From DAOUBP01 sp034432655 (GTDB lineage Bacteria > Chloroflexota > Anaerolineae > CG2-30-64-16), in NCBI GenBank assembly GCA_034432655.1, contig DAOUBP010000089.1, positions 1-53,192 on the forward strand: a DNA stretch of 53,192 nucleotides, given 5' to 3'. Below the pieces are notes generated by a model. It ran no database searches. It was not told where the DNA came from and worked only from the letters and a program-made list of their open reading frames with translations. Positions 8,572 to 17,358 of this stretch are shown piece by piece (within the stretch, counting starts at the first letter, position 1; the number at the start of each line of letters is the position of its first letter). The translations under genes were made by a program, and so were the position numbers.

Positions 8572-10392
8572 CTAACTGCTCCTAATTCCCCACACAGCGG
8601 CGGATACTCTTCTGATGACTTCTGCGAGCGCCAACTCTGCGAGAGCCTGCGCCAACACAGGAATCGCGCCACCGAGACGTTCATGTAAGGCCCATGGCGC
8701 AGGAACCTCATCCGTTCCCCTGAGCATTCCTAGAAGTTTGGCGTAAAGCGCAGGCAGGTCGTCAAGCCACGGACCGACATAAGGCACCGTTGTCGGAATA
8801 ACATCCAGACAGACGACATGAGTGTACAAATAAGGTTCTTGTCCACTTGGAGACATGCTGATCTCAATGGGTACCTGTGCCAACTTGCCGCTGCTATTGA
8901 GAGGACAGGGCGCAGTGCGATCAAGGGCAACCAAATTCCGTCTTTCCGCTTGTAGCGAGTACTGCCATGCAAAATGCATCACTGCGGGAACGTGCATTTG
9001 GCCATCTGAGCCCCACTCCTTTTGTGGTAACTGTTTCTCCCACACAGATTCGCCCGCAGCAAACTCGACATCGGGATGCGGTGAGCGCAATCTGATGCCC
9101 GTGCTCTTTGGACAATGACTCGCGCAGTCCAGATGGATGTTTACCTCGATGGTATCACCAGGACTAACCCAGTACGGGTATGCAACGGCCATCCAGAATC
9201 CTTGTGGCGGCGATGCCATTTTCGAGACACGTTCTCCAAACCAATATGACATTACCGGCAACAAACTGATAGCGCAGAGAATCGAAAAAACAAGCAATAG
9301 AAAACGCAGCCTTCCTACTGTAGCCTTGGCTAGGCCCGAACCCAACAAGATGGGTCTCACTAGCGGCCTGATGAGCATAATGCCCAAGATCAGGGGTAAG
9401 AACACCCTCCAGGGATGCCCATGCAGACTCAGCCAGCATGCCCCAATAGAGCATACCAGGGCGCCAACAGAACGCACCAGGATATTATGTTCCTGCCAGC
9501 AATCGCGCACTGTGTTTCGCAGAAGATATACAATCCCATCACATATCTTTCTCAAGCGGGTTATCCGAAAGAGTGCCCCCCGGGTCGTATGGTAGTAATA
9601 AAGATAGTCCCGAAAAAGTGGAGAGAACCACCTCCATGTCCCGTTCACAGGTCGTCCGAAATTGAACGGCCCTAACCTCCAATCTTCTGGCGGTAGAAGC
9701 TGCGGATTCAGAACAAGTTTTCGCGCCATATCCTGGTGACTGACATCGAGGTCATCCCAGATGCGATCGAACACGGTTTTGTCTTGGCCATTACTTAGTG
9801 CGCCGATGATTTCATGGGGCGTCTTGGATTCATAGTCTTTCATTGACCGCAATTTAAGGCCATTATCTCGAACAAACTGGACAACACCTGCGTGACAGCC
9901 CGCTATCTTTTGCTCCCATTCTATCACATTGCTATGGCAACACGAAGAGCCAGGCCACAGGTCATAGAAACGAACCCTTGTCCCTGCCGGAAGCCGCTGC
10001 TCCCATTCCGTTTTCGCGGATGCTTCCAAATATGCCCTCAAGGGCATTTCCCCTGACCACCGCGTTCCTTCTTTGGCGGTATCCTCGATTAGCCGCTTCC
10101 ACCGCCTCCAGCGCGTCGCATCTTGCTCGATAAGTTTATCGAAGTTCTTGACATGTAGTCTCACAGAGCGACCCGGTTGCAGATAACCGAGAATAGCCGT
10201 GCGCAAGTCATCCAGATCCCAACCGGATTCGATACGTAGTTTTTCGACAACCGTAGCTACCGTCCTGCGAAGATGTTTGGCGTCAGTTGCGTCAATAACG
10301 TACGGCGATTCTCCGCCTGGACTTGTGTCAGGCGGAGCCTCTCCCCCAACGGATATCTGCAGGCAGAAATAAGAGTCAACTCTGGAAGACAT
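8572..10392 (-). CDS. Multi-TM protein partnered with upstream ATPase
   Basis: 606 residues; no family recognised. The N-terminal 270 residues look cytoplasmic and end in a winged-helix-like segment (WFSPLFRDYLYYYH), a pattern often found at the end of AAA/STAND modules. Three hydrophobic helices follow between about 300 and 390. Next comes a beta-rich, probably external segment (VSPGDTIEVNIHLDC, SPHPDVEF) with several cysteines, and a helical C-terminus. It starts 13 bases after the ATPase gene and ends 3 bases before the next ATG. Gene order suggests that it is the membrane output or sensor half of a two-gene switch with the ATPase. By eye this gene and the next two are more AT-rich than the rest of the locus, perhaps from separate acquisition. 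Confidence 0.6.
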   Translation of the reverse strand: MSSRVDSYFCLQISVGGEAPPDTSPGGESPYVIDATDAKHLRRTVATVVEKLRIESGWDLDDLRTAILGYLQPGRSVRLHVKNFDKLIEQDATRWRRWKRLIEDTAKEGTRWSGEMPLRAYLEASAKTEWEQRLPAGTRVRFYDLWPGSSCCHSNVIEWEQKIAGCHAGVVQFVRDNGLKLRSMKDYESKTPHEIIGALSNGQDKTVFDRIWDDLDVSHQDMARKLVLNPQLLPPEDWRLGPFNFGRPVNGTWRWFSPLFRDYLYYYHTTRGALFRITRLRKICDGIVYLLRNTVRDCWQEHNILVRSVGALVCSIGACWLSLHGHPWRVFLPLILGIMLIRPLVRPILLGSGLAKATVGRLRFLLLVFSILCAISLLPVMSYWFGERVSKMASPPQGFWMAVAYPYWVSPGDTIEVNIHLDCASHCPKSTGIRLRSPHPDVEFAAGESVWEKQLPQKEWGSDGQMHVPAVMHFAWQYSLQAERRNLVALDRTAPCPLNSSGKLAQVPIEISMSPSGQEPYLYTHVVCLDVIPTTVPYVGPWLDDLPALYAKLLGMLRGTDEVPAPWALHERLGGAIPVLAQALAELALAEVIRRVSAAVWGIRSS

Positions 10393-10405
10393 GCTGCACC
10401 AGCCC

Positions 10406-11953
10406 CTACGCCGGTGTGGCCCGCAACATCCGTTTCAGGGCCGGAATAAGAGCTTCTACCCTACTACCATCAGGTTCGACTCTCACCAACCCCCTGGCCT
10501 CAAGAGCTTTTGCCAGTGCTCGCTCTCCGCCGACTAGTGGATGATCATTCGCGCTCATCACGATTTGCCGATATAGCCTCTCCTCCTTTTGCGTAAGGCG
10601 TTTGAACCCGCTTGAACCGTCCAGGGTTTCCTCCAAGAGATGGGTCTTTGCCCGCTCCAGCAGATCGTGGGGTGGCTGCATACAATTCTTGACGCTCGTC
10701 CAGAGTAGATCGGTATTCTGATGGGATCCAGATAACCAATTCACAAGCAACTGGTGCAGGATGATGTTCACAATGAGGGGGTTGCCGTCCGAAAAAGCCG
10801 TGACTGCGGCAGCAATTCCATCAACATCGGCTAACACGTCACCGAAGACCGAATGGATCAACTCCTTCACATCATCCCGGCTGAAAGGCGCAACCTCAAT
10901 AGTGATGTGTGTTTGCTCTCTGAGCTTAGTACATCTTTCACTTATACTACACCAATCGGCTACTACAATTGCCATTGGTATCTGCAAGCCCTTGATTCCC
11001 AAATCGGGCAGGATCCCTTCGAATGCAACCTGCAAGACGACCTGAGCAGCATTGTCATCCCCGTGCCCTGGGCGCTGTGCAAGGCGATCTATTTCATCTA
11101 ACACCATGATCAACTGCGCGGGTTTATGCTCGAGCAGTTTTTCGCGCAGGTGCCTGTAGCCAACCCCCTTTTCATACTCTTCGCAATGCGGGACTTCCCG
11201 CCACTCTTTCAGCTTCTCGCGGGAGCGTTTCTCGTCCAGTCCACTACATAATGATGGCGGTGTATACTGGGCCAGAATCTCCCGGTCCAGGAAGCGTTTG
11301 CAGGCCGGAAAGCTGGTACAGTTGTCTGCCAGTTGTTTTGGGTCTGGTTTTACAACCAGGACCCCCTCTGCTTGCAGGATTCGTATTACGTCGGTGAGTA
11401 ACGTGCTCTTGCCGGAACAAATAGGGCCTCGGAGAAGGATTACCTTGTCTTGAGACAGGTTGCGAAGCTCCCGTAGCAACTCTTCCTTCTTTGACTCTCG
11501 TCTGACACAAACGCCGTGGGAGGAAGATAGCAGATCATCAGGCGCTGTAGACTGGCCAACCTCTACCCGGAAAGGTGTTTCGAATTGAGCGCGGTGTCGC
11601 TCGAAAGCGTACTCTCTTCCATCGCGTATCACGGCAAAGTAGAACTCGACAATGCCCTGATCCCGGTGTTTGTTATCTGGTGAATCGAATTTCGAGCACA
11701 ATAGATTGGGCATGAACTCGAATTCCATGGTCTCATTTTTGATAACCGGAGCACTCTTGCGCAGAAGAAAACCCTGCTTGCTTCTCTTACTCACACACAA
11801 ATGGAAGTTCTGAATCGAAAGCCCATCACATCGTGCCTGGGGAGTCAATTCCACCCGAGCCTTGAGGATGGATTTCCACGGAATCGAGAGAAGGCGCTCT
11901 GAGCTCTCGGTCTTGCCGTCAATGCTCATTCTTAGCAGCATGCTTCGCTTCAT
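10406..11953 (-). CDS. P-loop ATPase with N-terminal beta-rich domain (AAA/STAND type)
   Basis: 515 residues. The first 135 residues are beta-rich and unlike known sensors I can name. An ATPase core follows: Walker A GPICSGKS at 176-183, Walker B LIMVLDEIDRL at about 281-291, a polar strand near IPMAIVVADW, and the helix 'VAPFSRDDVKELIHSVFG' that often marks the lid of orc/STAND-like ATPases. 'SDGNPLIVNIILHQLL' matches the GxP lid motif. The C-terminus is a winged-helix-like segment ending ALEARGLVRVEPDGS. Probable role: nucleotide-dependent switch controlling the membrane protein encoded next. A GGAG site lies 12 bases upstream of the ATG. Specific family unresolved. Confidence 0.75.
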   Translation of the reverse strand: MKRSMLLRMSIDGKTESSERLLSIPWKSILKARVELTPQARCDGLSIQNFHLCVSKRSKQGFLLRKSAPVIKNETMEFEFMPNLLCSKFDSPDNKHRDQGIVEFYFAVIRDGREYAFERHRAQFETPFRVEVGQSTAPDDLLSSSHGVCVRRESKKEELLRELRNLSQDKVILLRGPICSGKSTLLTDVIRILQAEGVLVVKPDPKQLADNCTSFPACKRFLDREILAQYTPPSLCSGLDEKRSREKLKEWREVPHCEEYEKGVGYRHLREKLLEHKPAQLIMVLDEIDRLAQRPGHGDDNAAQVVLQVAFEGILPDLGIKGLQIPMAIVVADWCSISERCTKLREQTHITIEVAPFSRDDVKELIHSVFGDVLADVDGIAAAVTAFSDGNPLIVNIILHQLLVNWLSGSHQNTDLLWTSVKNCMQPPHDLLERAKTHLLEETLDGSSGFKRLTQKEERLYRQIVMSANDHPLVGGERALAKALEARGLVRVEPDGSRVEALIPALKRMLRATPA

Positions 11954-11980
11954 ACTTCGCCTGGCTCCTTGCTGAGTTCA

Positions 11981-12733
11981 TCATCCCGATGTGGCGTACT
12001 CAAACACAATTTCTAGCAAGGCCTTTTCCAGAGGATACACAATCTCGGGCACTCTGAGGGGCTTGTCCTTCGAGTTTTTCATCCTTCTTAGCTGATCGGA
12101 TAACTTGTGCTGACAGTGACGCAGGAAACTCACGGCATCCTCGAGCTTTAGGTTGTATTCCTCAAAGTGAGTCTCAAACTGCCAATCGGATTCCTCGACA
12201 TTTGCCAGGAACGGTCTTATGCCTTTAGCCTCCACAGCCAGCTTAATGAGGCCATAAAACGCGCGAATTGTATCAGCCTGAGGCGGCTTAATATGCGGAT
12301 AATTCCCCCTTGTCTCGAGAAGCGTGACCAGCGCGCCCAGCGCTTTCTTCAGTTCTTCTCCGGGGGGTGTCTTGCCATTACGAAAAGTGTCCATATGGGA
12401 GGCTAAGTCTGCATAGGCCCTCCATACTTTGAACTCCCACCAGTTTGGTCTGTGCTCTTTTTCGTACTTGTCCAGAACCAGCTTCAGGATGTCCGGTCTG
12501 GCAAAGATAGCCTGATTTCGCTTGACACTACCGTAAAGCAGATCCAGCACGCTGGGCAACTGGGTCTCCTCCGCGTCGGAAAATCCGGTTTCCGGGGGAG
12601 TTCGATGTATATCCACGAGTGCATAGATGAGCGCAGCCAAGGGCACCTCGCTGCCGGCCCTGTAGAATTCCGAAAGACGTTCAAAGAATTCCTTCGGCGG
12701 AGGTTCAACGGTCGTGTGTATCATCCTATTCAT
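11981..12733 (-). CDS. Helical protein of unknown function
   Basis: 250 residues from the ATG at 12733, which overlaps the end of the VWA gene by 8 bases. An ATG at 12724 is possible but has no usable ribosome-binding site, whereas GGAG lies 13 bases before 12733. The open frame upstream of 12733 lies inside the VWA gene and is discounted. The protein is predicted all-alpha and highly charged (DILKLVLDKYEKEH, FLRHCQHKLSDQLRRM) with no signal peptide or TM. It sits between an anchored VWA protein and an ATPase, so an adaptor role is possible, but nothing in the sequence proves it. Confidence 0.65.
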   Translation of the reverse strand: MNRMIHTTVEPPPKEFFERLSEFYRAGSEVPLAALIYALVDIHRTPPETGFSDAEETQLPSVLDLLYGSVKRNQAIFARPDILKLVLDKYEKEHRPNWWEFKVWRAYADLASHMDTFRNGKTPPGEELKKALGALVTLLETRGNYPHIKPPQADTIRAFYGLIKLAVEAKGIRPFLANVEESDWQFETHFEEYNLKLEDAVSFLRHCQHKLSDQLRRMKNSKDKPLRVPEIVYPLEKALLEIVFEYATSG

Positions 12734-15020
12734 CTTTCTGCCGCTCCACGCCTCTTTCATAATCTCTAATATAGGACGCCAAGGCCTTGACCATTTCCCA
12801 ATTCTCCTCCACTGAGAGGTCGCGTAGCTGGTCCCACCTGCTCGGGTTCTTGACAATTTCAGCGATCAAGACATTAGGTCTGCGCGCCTTCTGGCGCTTG
12901 AACACAAGCCATACCACGAGAATGATCAATGACAACAAGACCGCTGGAATGCCCACACGAGGAACATGCCTGAGGACGGTTTCCCGCCAGCCAGAGCTGG
13001 CCGGTATCTGCCTGACAATTACCATTTGAGGTTCCTGTTCAGGGAACTCCGGCAGACTGGCGGCAAGAATCAGATCGCCTGTCGCAGGCATCTGCATTCG
13101 TTTGCCATACTGGTTATCTACCAGCCGATCTAGGGTTACCTGTATCCAGTCTGTCTCGATAAGCTGCAGGAGGGTGGGTGTAAACACGTCAGTAGACGAC
13201 ACCCATAACCTTACCTGCACCTCATCACCTGGCGTAGCCCTGAGGGGGCTCACTTCCATCCTCAACTCTGGAGCCGATAGAATCGTGAAAAAGGCAGGTC
13301 TTGCTTCTACAGAGTCCCAACCAGGTACCTCGACACTTGCCTTGTAACTATCCGGTATGGAGATCCTGATAGGTTCGTCGGCGCGCCAGGTACCATCATC
13401 GCGAGGGTTCAATCCATAACGCATCCCACTGGGTTGAATTACGATGGTTGGCGATGAATTCGGCGGCAATGTATTGACGAGACTGCCATTGGATAGCAGT
13501 ATCGCCTCGAGCTGCACGGGCCTGCCAACCCACTGTGTTTCAGGCCAGACGCGAGTTTGAGCAGCAACTCGTACCTTGGAGACAGCGAGGGTGCCCGGGC
13601 TGACAATCAATTCTGATGAGAGAAACGATCGGCCGTTCTGTCTTACGTCAACCGTGAGAGAGTATTGACCAGATGCAGGCATCTCCAGGGTTCCGGCCCA
13701 AACCCCTTCTGATTTGATGTGCAAAGCCGGCAGCACTTTTCCGTCAGGCCACACGATTGGAATAACGCTGATCTTACTCGAATCGCTCAACACCCGGCCG
13801 CCGGCGCTGACCAACGCCTGCACCTGCACGGGCTGTCCTACGGCCACCTCGGTGGGCCACACCGTCACCCAGGCCTGCACGGGCACCGTGCGCGTCACCA
13901 CCCGATAGTAGGCCACCCCTTCCGCTCCGACGAGGGACATCGTCAGCCTGTCGAACGATGGCGACAACCAGATGCGGCGGGCACCTTCATTCACGTCGGG
14001 TTCGACCCTCACGGCAACGGACCTGTCGGCAGGACTCACGTCCCACGATGCCGTGAAGGTCTCCGTGACTTCAACATCGGGCAATAGATCCAGTTCCAGC
14101 CTGTCCACATTCGGTGGCAGATTATTGACCGCTACTTCGGCAAGGGCCGGCAGGTCCACAGACGGCAAGCCCGCCGATAAGCTCTCCATGCCCAACATGC
14201 CCAGCGCAGCATCGTAAACTTTTTTGCGTTCCGCCGTGGCGGCATTGAAGAACCAATCGTTGATGCGTCCGTTGGGTTCTCGCCACGCCTTCCAGGCCTT
14301 TGAACTCTCTGGCTCTACAGCGTCCTCCTTGCCGAAAAAGACTATGTAGACTTTGACCCCAGGCGGCAGGTCTCTCAGCGCCCGCGCAATCTCCTCGGGG
14401 GAATCCACCACATCGCCAGGATCGCTAAGGTCGCCATCGGTGAACATCAAGATCGCACATTGGCTGGCAGGGCCCGCGGTGGCACACCCCCTCAGCGCCG
14501 CGCCGGCCTCGCGCAAGGCAGCGGCGAAGCGAGTTCCAAAGCACGGATCACGGCCCGGAGTACGGTACTCTGCCTGGCCGGGTTGTGGGCATTTGCCTGC
14601 TTTGACGGCCAGGAAATCCCCGCGCGACCACTCGCTCACCGGTGAAAGGGCCACCAGCGATTCCACGCCGGTCGGCAGGGTATTTGAGACCGCAGCAGCA
14701 AAACGTATTGCCCCAACTGAGCTCCCTTCGCGGGCGAAGGTTTGCAGGAGCCGGACCAGAAACCTGGCGAAACCACTGCGTTTATCGTCCGGATCAAATT
14801 CCTCCACCATGCTGCGACTGTTATCGAGCAAGAGCACGATGTCTCGTCGCACCGTAGCTGTGATTGCATTGGTCACGGGCAACTCGGGTCCGCTCGAGGA
14901 GAGCCCGGCACCAGGTTCAGCCGCAACGACGCGCACAACGACGAACAGCGCCGCTACGAGAACCAAGGCGACGCCAAATGCGCACAATGCCCTGCTGCCG
15001 GCCCCCACCCTTCTGAACAT
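12726..15020 (-). CDS. Exported, C-terminally anchored VWA-domain protein (third VWA of locus)
   Basis: 764 residues from ATG 15020. GAGG about 9 bases upstream and the upstream stop just ahead favour this start over 15062. A hydrophobic signal segment spans 10-34. The VWA domain begins at 'DIVLLLDNSRS' with a DxSxS MIDAS motif at 66-70, and the second MIDAS region is near CAILMFTDGD. Several beta-sandwich segments follow (VWPETQWVGRPVQL, SPLRATPGDEVQVRLW). A TM helix (GIPAVLLSLIILVVWLVF) about 70 residues from the end leads into a basic stop and a 45-residue charged cytoplasmic tail. VWA domains bind protein ligands through a MIDAS metal. The topology puts this domain outside the cell with a tail facing the ATPase and adaptor proteins encoded next. 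Confidence 0.85.
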   Translation of the reverse strand: MFRRVGAGSRALCAFGVALVLVAALFVVVRVVAAEPGAGLSSSGPELPVTNAITATVRRDIVLLLDNSRSMVEEFDPDDKRSGFARFLVRLLQTFAREGSSVGAIRFAAAVSNTLPTGVESLVALSPVSEWSRGDFLAVKAGKCPQPGQAEYRTPGRDPCFGTRFAAALREAGAALRGCATAGPASQCAILMFTDGDLSDPGDVVDSPEEIARALRDLPPGVKVYIVFFGKEDAVEPESSKAWKAWREPNGRINDWFFNAATAERKKVYDAALGMLGMESLSAGLPSVDLPALAEVAVNNLPPNVDRLELDLLPDVEVTETFTASWDVSPADRSVAVRVEPDVNEGARRIWLSPSFDRLTMSLVGAEGVAYYRVVTRTVPVQAWVTVWPTEVAVGQPVQVQALVSAGGRVLSDSSKISVIPIVWPDGKVLPALHIKSEGVWAGTLEMPASGQYSLTVDVRQNGRSFLSSELIVSPGTLAVSKVRVAAQTRVWPETQWVGRPVQLEAILLSNGSLVNTLPPNSSPTIVIQPSGMRYGLNPRDDGTWRADEPIRISIPDSYKASVEVPGWDSVEARPAFFTILSAPELRMEVSPLRATPGDEVQVRLWVSSTDVFTPTLLQLIETDWIQVTLDRLVDNQYGKRMQMPATGDLILAASLPEFPEQEPQMVIVRQIPASSGWRETVLRHVPRVGIPAVLLSLIILVVWLVFKRQKARRPNVLIAEIVKNPSRWDQLRDLSVEENWEMVKALASYIRDYERGVERQKDE

Positions 15021-15030
15021 AGGCCTGACC

Positions 15031-16197
15031 TCATCTCTTGCGTGTATCCCGTCCAAGCTCATCGGCCAGTTCCTCCACCAAACCGGGAAAGTCGCGTTTC
15101 AATTGCTCGCGCTCCTCCTCGCTCAAAACATTAAAAGCCCGGTGACTCTCATCGCGAGGGTCGGCCGGATTGTCCTTCAGGATATCCTTGCCATTCGCAG
15201 GGTTCCCTCCGCTGGCTGGGGACGTATCCGGCCACTTCAGATTCCTCAGGAGTTGCTGTGTTTTGTGCACGTCATACTCCACGCGTCGCCACTGAAAGCA
15301 CAAGCCGTCTTCCCGGTGGTGGTACAGCAGCAGGTATGCGGCGCGGCAGTCCTGGAACGGTTGTGCTGCATGGCTGAGCGGTCTGCCGACGCTGCCCGGA
15401 TTGATGAGAACCGGCCGATCGGGCAGCGAATGCCATCTGTTGACCTGACGATAGTCAAGATGAAAAATGTCATCGGCCGGGTAGTCCGCGTCTTCCGGCT
15501 CGGCCAGGAGGCACTCCATAGTCCCTTGGTCTCTAAAGAACAGCTGTTGGTGGTGCGTGTGGCCGAACAGGCCACGCCGAAACCCGGTCTTAGCCAGGAT
15601 ATCCAAGACGGCCGCGGCAGTCCCAAGATCACTCACATATACATTGTCGTTCCGAGGCGTGCTGTGACAGAGCCAGAAACTCCCGATGCTGTTCGTCCAA
15701 TCGCGGCTTTCTTGGTATCCACGCAAATCGTGGCGATGTGCCTCGGACAGCTGTAGTCGTGTCCACAATGTCATGGGCCACCAGTCAGGAGCTACGCGGC
15801 CAGGATCAGGACGCACCCACCCTTCTTTGGCAACCTCGTTGTCATGATTGCCGCGCAGCCAAACCAGCGGTTTGATCCGCTCATTGAGATAGTCCATGCA
15901 CTCTCTGGGTTGTGGGCCATAGTCTACCACGTCTCCCAGGCACAGGAAGACAGGTGTCGGCAAACGATCCTCACGAGCAACTCGATGGGCATCAGCATGG
16001 ACGGCCTGAAGCGCCTGGAGGTTGGCATGGATGTCTGAGATCACGGCGTACAGGTGTCCAGTAGCTGTATTTTTCCCCTGGTGTTCCATTGACAAGGTGG
16101 CTTGACGGTCCGTTCGCTGGTTCCGCGCAGTTGCAGCTAATGACCGTGCCTGGCGCGGGTCAGGAACCAAGAGATGACGAAGGGCAAAGTGTAGCAT
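15031..16197 (-). CDS. Cytoplasmic calcineurin-like metallophosphatase
   Basis: 388 residues. The start at 16197 has GAGG 8 bases upstream; the ORF extends to 16260 without a better site. Five metal-binding blocks are visible: SDIHAN (D55, H57), GDVVDYG (D89), GNHDN (117-119), an 'WLCHSTP' histidine, and GHTHHQ. The blocks resemble YfcE/PrpE-like phosphoesterases, which cleave phosphodiesters, nucleotide second messengers or phosphoproteins. The first 45 residues precede the domain and have no clear signal. The C-terminal 80 residues are charged and specific to this protein. As the only phosphatase beside a kinase-like gene and VWA genes, it may reverse phosphorylation within the system, but its substrate is unknown. 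First gene after the 16.25 kb hairpin. Confidence 0.85.
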   Translation of the reverse strand: MLHFALRHLLVPDPRQARSLAATARNQRTDRQATLSMEHQGKNTATGHLYAVISDIHANLQALQAVHADAHRVAREDRLPTPVFLCLGDVVDYGPQPRECMDYLNERIKPLVWLRGNHDNEVAKEGWVRPDPGRVAPDWWPMTLWTRLQLSEAHRHDLRGYQESRDWTNSIGSFWLCHSTPRNDNVYVSDLGTAAAVLDILAKTGFRRGLFGHTHHQQLFFRDQGTMECLLAEPEDADYPADDIFHLDYRQVNRWHSLPDRPVLINPGSVGRPLSHAAQPFQDCRAAYLLLYHHREDGLCFQWRRVEYDVHKTQQLLRNLKWPDTSPASGGNPANGKDILKDNPADPRDESHRAFNVLSEEEREQLKRDFPGLVEELADELGRDTRKR

Positions 16198-16251
16198 CAA
16201 GGTATCCTCATTCTTTTGGTCGGAAGCGATTGTCCCGAAAATGGCCGCGCT

Positions 16252-16280
16252 GTAGGGCAACTCCGCAGGAGTTGCCCTAC
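16252..16280. repeat. Perfect 29-bp hairpin between two halves of the locus
   Basis: GTAGGGCAACTCC, a GCA loop, then the exact reverse complement of the first arm (13-bp arms, 3-base loop). It lies 62 bases after the stop of the TPR-TM gene and 55 bases before the metallophosphatase start, in the only gap above 100 bases within the minus-strand locus. There is no T-run on either side. It may be a dispersed intergenic repeat, an RNA-stabilising or attenuating stem, or a weak terminator. Confidence 0.7.
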
Positions 16281-16342
16281 GATTTTCATCCGCCGTGGCG
16301 CTGCCGGAGGCATGGGCATCTCTCCTGAGAAAGCGATGCAGT

Positions 16343-17356
16343 CTACGGCGCTGCAGTCGGAACTGGGGTTGGGGTCGCCGTGGGGCGCGGCCTGGGAGTC
16401 GGCGTCGGCAGGCTAGTCACCCGTGCCTCTGGCCAGGGCGGGATCGGTGCACTGAGTGTATTACTGTTCATCCACCCCAACGGCTCCGTCGTGTGACACG
16501 GCGCCAGGGCCACCCGGTAGCGCCGGATCACAGAGTCGGTTGCCGCATCACAGATGAAGACCACTGTTTTGGACCGCAGCGTAGCGGTTATGGCCAACTC
16601 ATCGCCCACAGGGTTGCGATACACGGCGACCAGCGTATCGAAGAGCACCACTGCCTGATACTGCTGAGGGGTCGGCGTATAAGTCGGCGTCGGCGTATGG
16701 GTCGGCGTCGGCGTGTGTGTCGCAGTAGGGGTATGCGTCGCGGTGGGGGTGTGTGTCGCAGTAGGGGTGTGCGTCGCCGTCGGCGTCGGCGTGAAGGTTG
16801 GCGTATGGGTAAAAGTCGGTGTGAAGGTGGGAGTACAAAGCCACCCAGCGCTGTTGCAGGCGGCCTGAGGTATCACGACGCACCCCTTTAACCAACTGCA
16901 AATCAGCGCTGCAATAACCAAACTCGCCACAGCCAGCCCGATCCTGAGCCACATCTGACGCATAGATCGCGCCTTGATCGCCCGCTCGACTTCGGACAGG
17001 CGCACGTGCGGCTCGTTGCTGTGCTCATCAAGAGCAATCCAGCGCCGATAGTAATCGCGCGCCTTATCCAGCTTGCCGGCCGCCCAGGCAGCTTCGCCGC
17101 CCAGACGACAGATCTCCGCCAGGCCGGCGCGTGCTGCCGCATTGCCAGGATCAAGATCGTCCAGGATGCGGCGGAAATGCACCTCCGCGGCGCCGACATC
17201 GCCGCCTTTCAGGGCAGCCTGTCCTTGCTCCAAGAGACGAGCAATGGTGGCCAAGCGCCGCTTTTCCGCTTCCTGGCGCTGCGCCAGTTCTTCCAGCTGG
17301 CGCAGTTCTCTTTCAAGCGAAGACGTTCCTTCATTGGGCGATGGTTGCTCAGACAT
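16343..17356 (-). CDS. TPR - transmembrane - PT linker membrane protein
   Basis: 337 residues from MSEQPSPN. The ATG lies 2 bases after the TAA of the giant TPR gene, so the longer open frame upstream is an overlap artefact. Parts in order: a coiled coil at 12-45; two or three TPR-like helical pairs at 45-125 (ALKGGDVGAAEVHFRRIL, WAAGKLDKARDYYRRW); a TM helix at 137-156; a long TPTATH-repeat linker at 175-235; a small beta-rich outside module of about 70 residues (VAVYRNPVGDELAITATL) with two cysteines; and a PT-rich tail. The layout matches the proteins at 6997-8568 and 26851-28575, but the outside module differs. Probably another membrane link between TPR partners inside and the surface. 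Confidence 0.75.
   Translation of the reverse strand: MSEQPSPNEGTSSLERELRQLEELAQRQEAEKRRLATIARLLEQGQAALKGGDVGAAEVHFRRILDDLDPGNAAARAGLAEICRLGGEAAWAAGKLDKARDYYRRWIALDEHSNEPHVRLSEVERAIKARSMRQMWLRIGLAVASLVIAALICSWLKGCVVIPQAACNSAGWLCTPTFTPTFTHTPTFTPTPTATHTPTATHTPTATHTPTATHTPTPTHTPTPTYTPTPQQYQAVVLFDTLVAVYRNPVGDELAITATLRSKTVVFICDAATDSVIRRYRVALAPCHTTEPLGWMNSNTLSAPIPPWPEARVTSLPTPTPRPRPTATPTPVPTAAP
16713..16784. repeat. 18-bp tandem repeat encoding TPTATH linker
   Basis: Four consecutive 18-bp units begin at 16713, 16731, 16749 and 16767. Units 1 and 3 are identical (GTGTGTGTCGCAGTAGGG on the plus strand). The repeat encodes the extracytoplasmic Thr/Pro spacer of the membrane protein, and its copy number could vary by slippage in whole codons. 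Confidence 0.8.
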
Positions 17357-17358
17357 GA

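Noticed and set aside
14353..15756. 467-residue plus-strand open frame
   Set aside because: Antisense to the VWA and metallophosphatase genes; lacks start signals, and its low-complexity Ser/Arg content is typical of GC-driven shadow frames.
16252..16280. Rho-independent terminator
   Set aside because: Strong stem but no following T-run on either strand; kept only as a hairpin repeat.
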